From assembly GCA_007922305.1 (NCBI GenBank), contig ML677326.1, forward strand, positions 59,724,870 to 59,788,869: a stretch of DNA of 64,000 bases, written 5' to 3'. The translations under genes and the position numbers were made by a program. Positions 63,173 to 64,000 of the stretch are shown here, piece by piece. The stretch comes from Dermatemys mawii (Eukaryota; Chordata; Testudines; Dermatemydidae). The notes beneath the pieces were generated by a model. That model ran no database searches. It had not been told where the DNA came from and saw nothing but the letters and a program-made list of their open reading frames with translations. Positions within the stretch are counted from its first letter, which is position 1; every line of letters starts with the position of its first letter.

Positions 63173-63619
63173 GAAATAAAACCTTCGGCGTGAATGAGAA
63201 TGCTCAGATGCTCAGCCTTAGGGAATGATGGGTTAACTGAGCAAAGATGTGAAAGGCAGCCCAAGGGGACACTGTCCCCCTTCCCAGACTGTTCCTTCCC
63301 AGGTGCACCTTGCCTCCCCTTATCCCTTCCTGCTAGCTCAAGGTTTCCTTGGGGAAAGGATTTTAGGGTCTCCCCGCCTCTGCCTCAAAGCCATCCCTAA
63401 TCCCAATCCCTACCCCAAGTCCCTGGGAGGGAGTTGCCATCAGAACCCAGAGTGGGGAGAAGCGCACAGACTATACCCTGGGAAAGCTCACCCATTTTAT
63501 GAATCAAGCGGCATTTTACAATGCCAGGGGAGCATCCCTATGTAAATATGCTAGCAATGTTATAAATACTATCACTTACCTTGTACACACCACTTTTCAT
63601 CGGTCAATCTCAAAGCGCT
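63173..63619 (+). other. Intergenic or distal sequence
   Basis: A C-rich patch at 63270-63430 without a recognisable gene. The overlapping open frames follow the base composition. Confidence 0.5.
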
Positions 63620-63775
63620 TTACAGAGAAAATCACCACCACCATCCTGTTTTTACAATTAGGCAAACAGACACAGGGAAATGACTTACTGGGGTCACCCA
63701 GCAGGTCAGTGGTAGAGCTGGGAAGAGACCCGAGGTGTCCTGAACCTCAGTCCAGTATTCTGTCCACTGACTAAT
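63620..63775 (-). repeat. MIR/L3-like SINE relic
   Basis: ACAATTAGGCAAACAGACAC, GACTTACTGGGGTCACCCAG, GGTCAGTGGTAGAGCTGGGA and CAGTCCAGTATTCTGTCCAC form the reversed core of an ancient SINE. It is one of the better kept copies in the window. Confidence 0.6.
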
Positions 63776-64000
63776 TCACACCAAATAGCCAACAGTGTTT
63801 CAGCTTAACGATCAACTCAGTCTTCATAACGAAGGCAATAAAATCTCTTACATAAAAGGATTAACTGGTTACCTCTGGCATCAGAAAACGGTCAGTTTAT
63901 GCACACAGCTTTCAGAGGCAGAAATACATTCTGCCTCTACAGCCCTACATTTAAAGGCTTTTCTTGAGTTCATGCAGTTGTAGACCTAGGAACCCATTTG

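Noticed and set aside
1..64000. CRISPR arrays, operons or bacterial defence systems
   Set aside because: The sequence is intron-rich vertebrate DNA with spliced exons and LINE/hAT repeats. No regularly spaced repeats were seen.

Overview
This window is vertebrate nuclear DNA. It carries the 3' half of one gene on the + strand, MARCHF1 (membrane-associated RING-CH finger 1, also MARCH1), spread over about 52 kb. Only about 1.5 kb is coding; the rest is intron, 3' untranslated sequence and old transposable elements. The repeats (CR1 with L3-type tails, several hAT families that I associate with turtle genomes, TG...CA solo-LTR-like elements, MIR/L3 relics) suggest a sauropsid, most likely a turtle and less likely a crocodilian. 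This is inference from repeats recalled from memory, not from a search.

Gene layout (+ strand): an 80-nt exon at 3106-3185; a large 762-nt cassette exon at 3424-4185; the RING-CH exon at 18803-18983; a transmembrane exon at 50605-50752; and the last coding exon at 55162-55457 with stop 55458-55460, followed by a long 3' UTR. Every boundary has AG/GT and the phases join: 2/2, 2/2, 0/0, 1/1. The first coding exon or exons, about 54 residues of the short form, lie upstream of the window. The 80-nt exon and the cassette both end in a Cys codon plus AG, so skipping or including the cassette keeps the frame and restores the first zinc-binding cysteine of the RING-CH domain.

Repeat layout: the first large intron (4186-18802) holds a CR1 copy (about 12376-14318) broken by four later insertions with recognisable target-site duplications, plus GC-rich hAT elements at 10043-10782 and 15448-16055. 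The 31.6-kb intron (18984-50604) holds two more CR1 pieces (about 23025-23300 and 24395-25845), Tigger-like elements at 26754-27466, 45277-45461 and 48757-49039, a hAT at 38694-39249, an antisense L2-like LINE relic near 43490-44490, and a 705-bp solo-LTR-like element at 45573-46277 with a perfect 5-bp duplication. The last intron (50753-55161) holds three hAT copies, including a fold-back element (53355-54232) whose arms encode the transposase C-terminus in opposite directions. I found no second protein-coding gene, tRNA, rRNA or CRISPR array.

How it works together: the exons encode a two-pass membrane E3 ubiquitin ligase. In mammals it ubiquitinates MHC class II and CD86 in antigen-presenting cells. 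The optional cassette would add a long, basic, serine-rich cytosolic segment in front of the RING.
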